DNA of 64,000 bases from Bryobacterales bacterium (lineage in GTDB: Bacteria > Acidobacteriota > Terriglobia > Bryobacterales > Bryobacteraceae): the NCBI GenBank assembly GCA_020852175.1, contig JADZBH010000059.1, positions 26,356 through 90,355 of the forward strand, given 5' to 3'. Numbering within the stretch: the stretch's first letter is position 1; each line of letters begins with the position of its first letter. Below, piece after piece: positions 63,270 through 64,000 of this stretch. Under the pieces are notes generated by a model that was not told the origin of the DNA, ran no database searches, and saw nothing but the letters and a program-made list of their open reading frames with translations. The position numbers and the translations under genes are program-made.

Positions 63270-63809
63270 ATGTTTTTCCGCGTGAAGGAGTTGGAACTCG
63301 AGCCCGTTGCCTTTGACCTCACGCTTCCCGCAGGCTCGCTCGACCTTCTTCCAGCGGGCGTCTCCCAGCCCGCACCGCTTCAGGTCTCCGGCCGCGCCGA
63401 GTTCAAGCCCGTCCTCGCCCAGATCCGGCTGCACGGCCGCCTCGCCGGTTCGGTCCGCTGCGCCTGCGACCGCTGCCTGGAACCCTTTCCGGTTCCCGTC
63501 GATTCGGCGTTCGATCTTGTGTACGAACCCTCCGGCCAGGCCCCCGAACAAGCCGAACTGGCGCTTTCGGAAGACGATACCGGCGTTGGCTTCTACGATC
63601 ACGGCGGACTGGAACTCGCCGACGCAGTTCGCGAGCACCTTCTACTGCTGCTTCCCATGCAGCGCCTGTGCCGCGAATCCTGCCTGGGGCTATGCCCTGT
63701 CTGTGGCGTCAATCGCAATGAACAGGCCTGTTCCTGTGCCCAGTCGCGCACGGAAGAACGGTGGGCCGCCCTCCGGGACTACCACCCGGGCGGGCATAAC
63801 GCGAAGTAA
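63270..63809 (+). CDS. YceD/DUF177-family protein
   Basis: A 179-residue protein with the family-typical C-A-C-D-R-C in the middle and a C-terminal zinc-like cluster C-R-E-S-C-L-G-L-C-P-V-C-G followed by C-S-C. YceD proteins are nearly always encoded just before rpmF, as here, and are implicated in 23S rRNA or ribosome metabolism. The start at M-F-F-R (63270) has GGAG with 5-base spacing. The gap to rpmF is 75 bases. Confidence 0.92.
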   Translation: MFFRVKELELEPVAFDLTLPAGSLDLLPAGVSQPAPLQVSGRAEFKPVLAQIRLHGRLAGSVRCACDRCLEPFPVPVDSAFDLVYEPSGQAPEQAELALSEDDTGVGFYDHGGLELADAVREHLLLLLPMQRLCRESCLGLCPVCGVNRNEQACSCAQSRTEERWAALRDYHPGGHNAK

Positions 63810-63884
63810 CTCCGGCCACAACCACTCGCGCCGGACCCTCTCTCCGTGCGACAATTAGGAGTTTGAACTCAACCAGGTAGCACT

Positions 63885-64000
63885 ATGCCTAATCCAAAAC
63901 GACGCCATTCCAAGCGCCGCACCTCGACTCGCCGCGCTCACGATTTTCTGAAAAAGCCCGCCATCGCCGAGTGCCCCGAGTGCCATCAGGCCATGGTGCC
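63885..64000 (+). CDS. rpmF: 50S ribosomal protein L32, 3' end outside the window
   Basis: The first 38 codons of L32 are visible: M-P-N-P-K-R-R-H-S-K-R-R, the conserved basic start, then E-C-P-E-C-H containing the first Cys pair of the zinc ribbon. The C-terminal half lies beyond the window. It follows the YceD-family gene in the conserved yceD-rpmF order, which in many bacteria continues into plsX and fabH. A weak AGGTAG lies about 7 bases upstream. Confidence 0.95.
   Translation, partial: MPNPKRRHSKRRTSTRRAHDFLKKPAIAECPECHQAMV

Overview
This is a GC-rich (roughly two-thirds G+C), gene-dense chromosomal window with no rRNA, recognisable tRNA, phage block or CRISPR array. The gene style suggests a soil or sediment Acidobacteriota, probably Bryobacterales/Solibacter-like. 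It carries many exported hydrolases and oxidoreductases with twin-arginine-like signals, secreted Ig-like and von Willebrand proteins, PIG-L deacetylase, penicillin acylase, sulfatase, enolase-superfamily dehydratases and a Ser/Thr kinase. This placement is an inference from gene content; no rRNA is present to confirm it.

Layout. 1-7250 (minus): uvrA, an uncharacterised protein, a CPBP protease and mtnA in a tightly overlapped operon, followed by an exported esterase cut by the window edge. 7338-17281: bacterioferritin, patatin, a PIG-L deacetylase followed by a 54-residue membrane protein and a sodium:solute symporter, crcB and glgC, then MFS transporter, cupin and 3-hydroxyacyl-CoA dehydrogenase. 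17309-21304 (minus): cytochrome c, a GlcG/HbpS protein, pepA, and hpt coupled to an unusual kinase-like/nuclease-like fusion. 21372-32612: FAD oxidoreductase, M28 peptidase, HupE-like protein, AI-2E permease, penicillin acylase, haem-binding protein and two secreted proteins. 32695-40820: PH-domain protein, an SDR / sugar-binding lipoprotein / Ldh-type reductase operon, the housekeeping run xseB-ispA-tlyA-nadK with a dicarboxylate symporter, and an HDOD protein. 40975-50294: a catabolic and export island with two enolase-superfamily enzymes, two EEP phosphohydrolases, a sulfatase, a hybrid histidine kinase and a PhoD phosphatase. 50426-51309: a broken transposase with flanking direct repeats. 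51355-58542: membrane Ser/Thr kinase, coiled-coil membrane protein, icd, cupredoxin-like lipoprotein, VWA protein and a monooxygenase-fold protein. 58595-64000: TauE permease, a MacA/MacB-like adaptor with two ABC permeases but no ATPase, a YceD-family protein and the start of rpmF.

Genome-scale habits stand out. Genes inside operons overlap by 1-4 bases or are separated by very short gaps. Most genes that begin a transcription unit have a TANNNT hexamer only 6-10 bases before the start codon, the arrangement expected for leaderless mRNAs. Some divergent pairs share intergenic gaps of only 24-27 bases holding both hexamers. The most unusual proteins are the kinase-like/nuclease-like fusion beside hpt, the tiny partner of the sodium symporter, the unrecognised protein in the uvrA operon and the ATPase-less MacAB-like export cluster.
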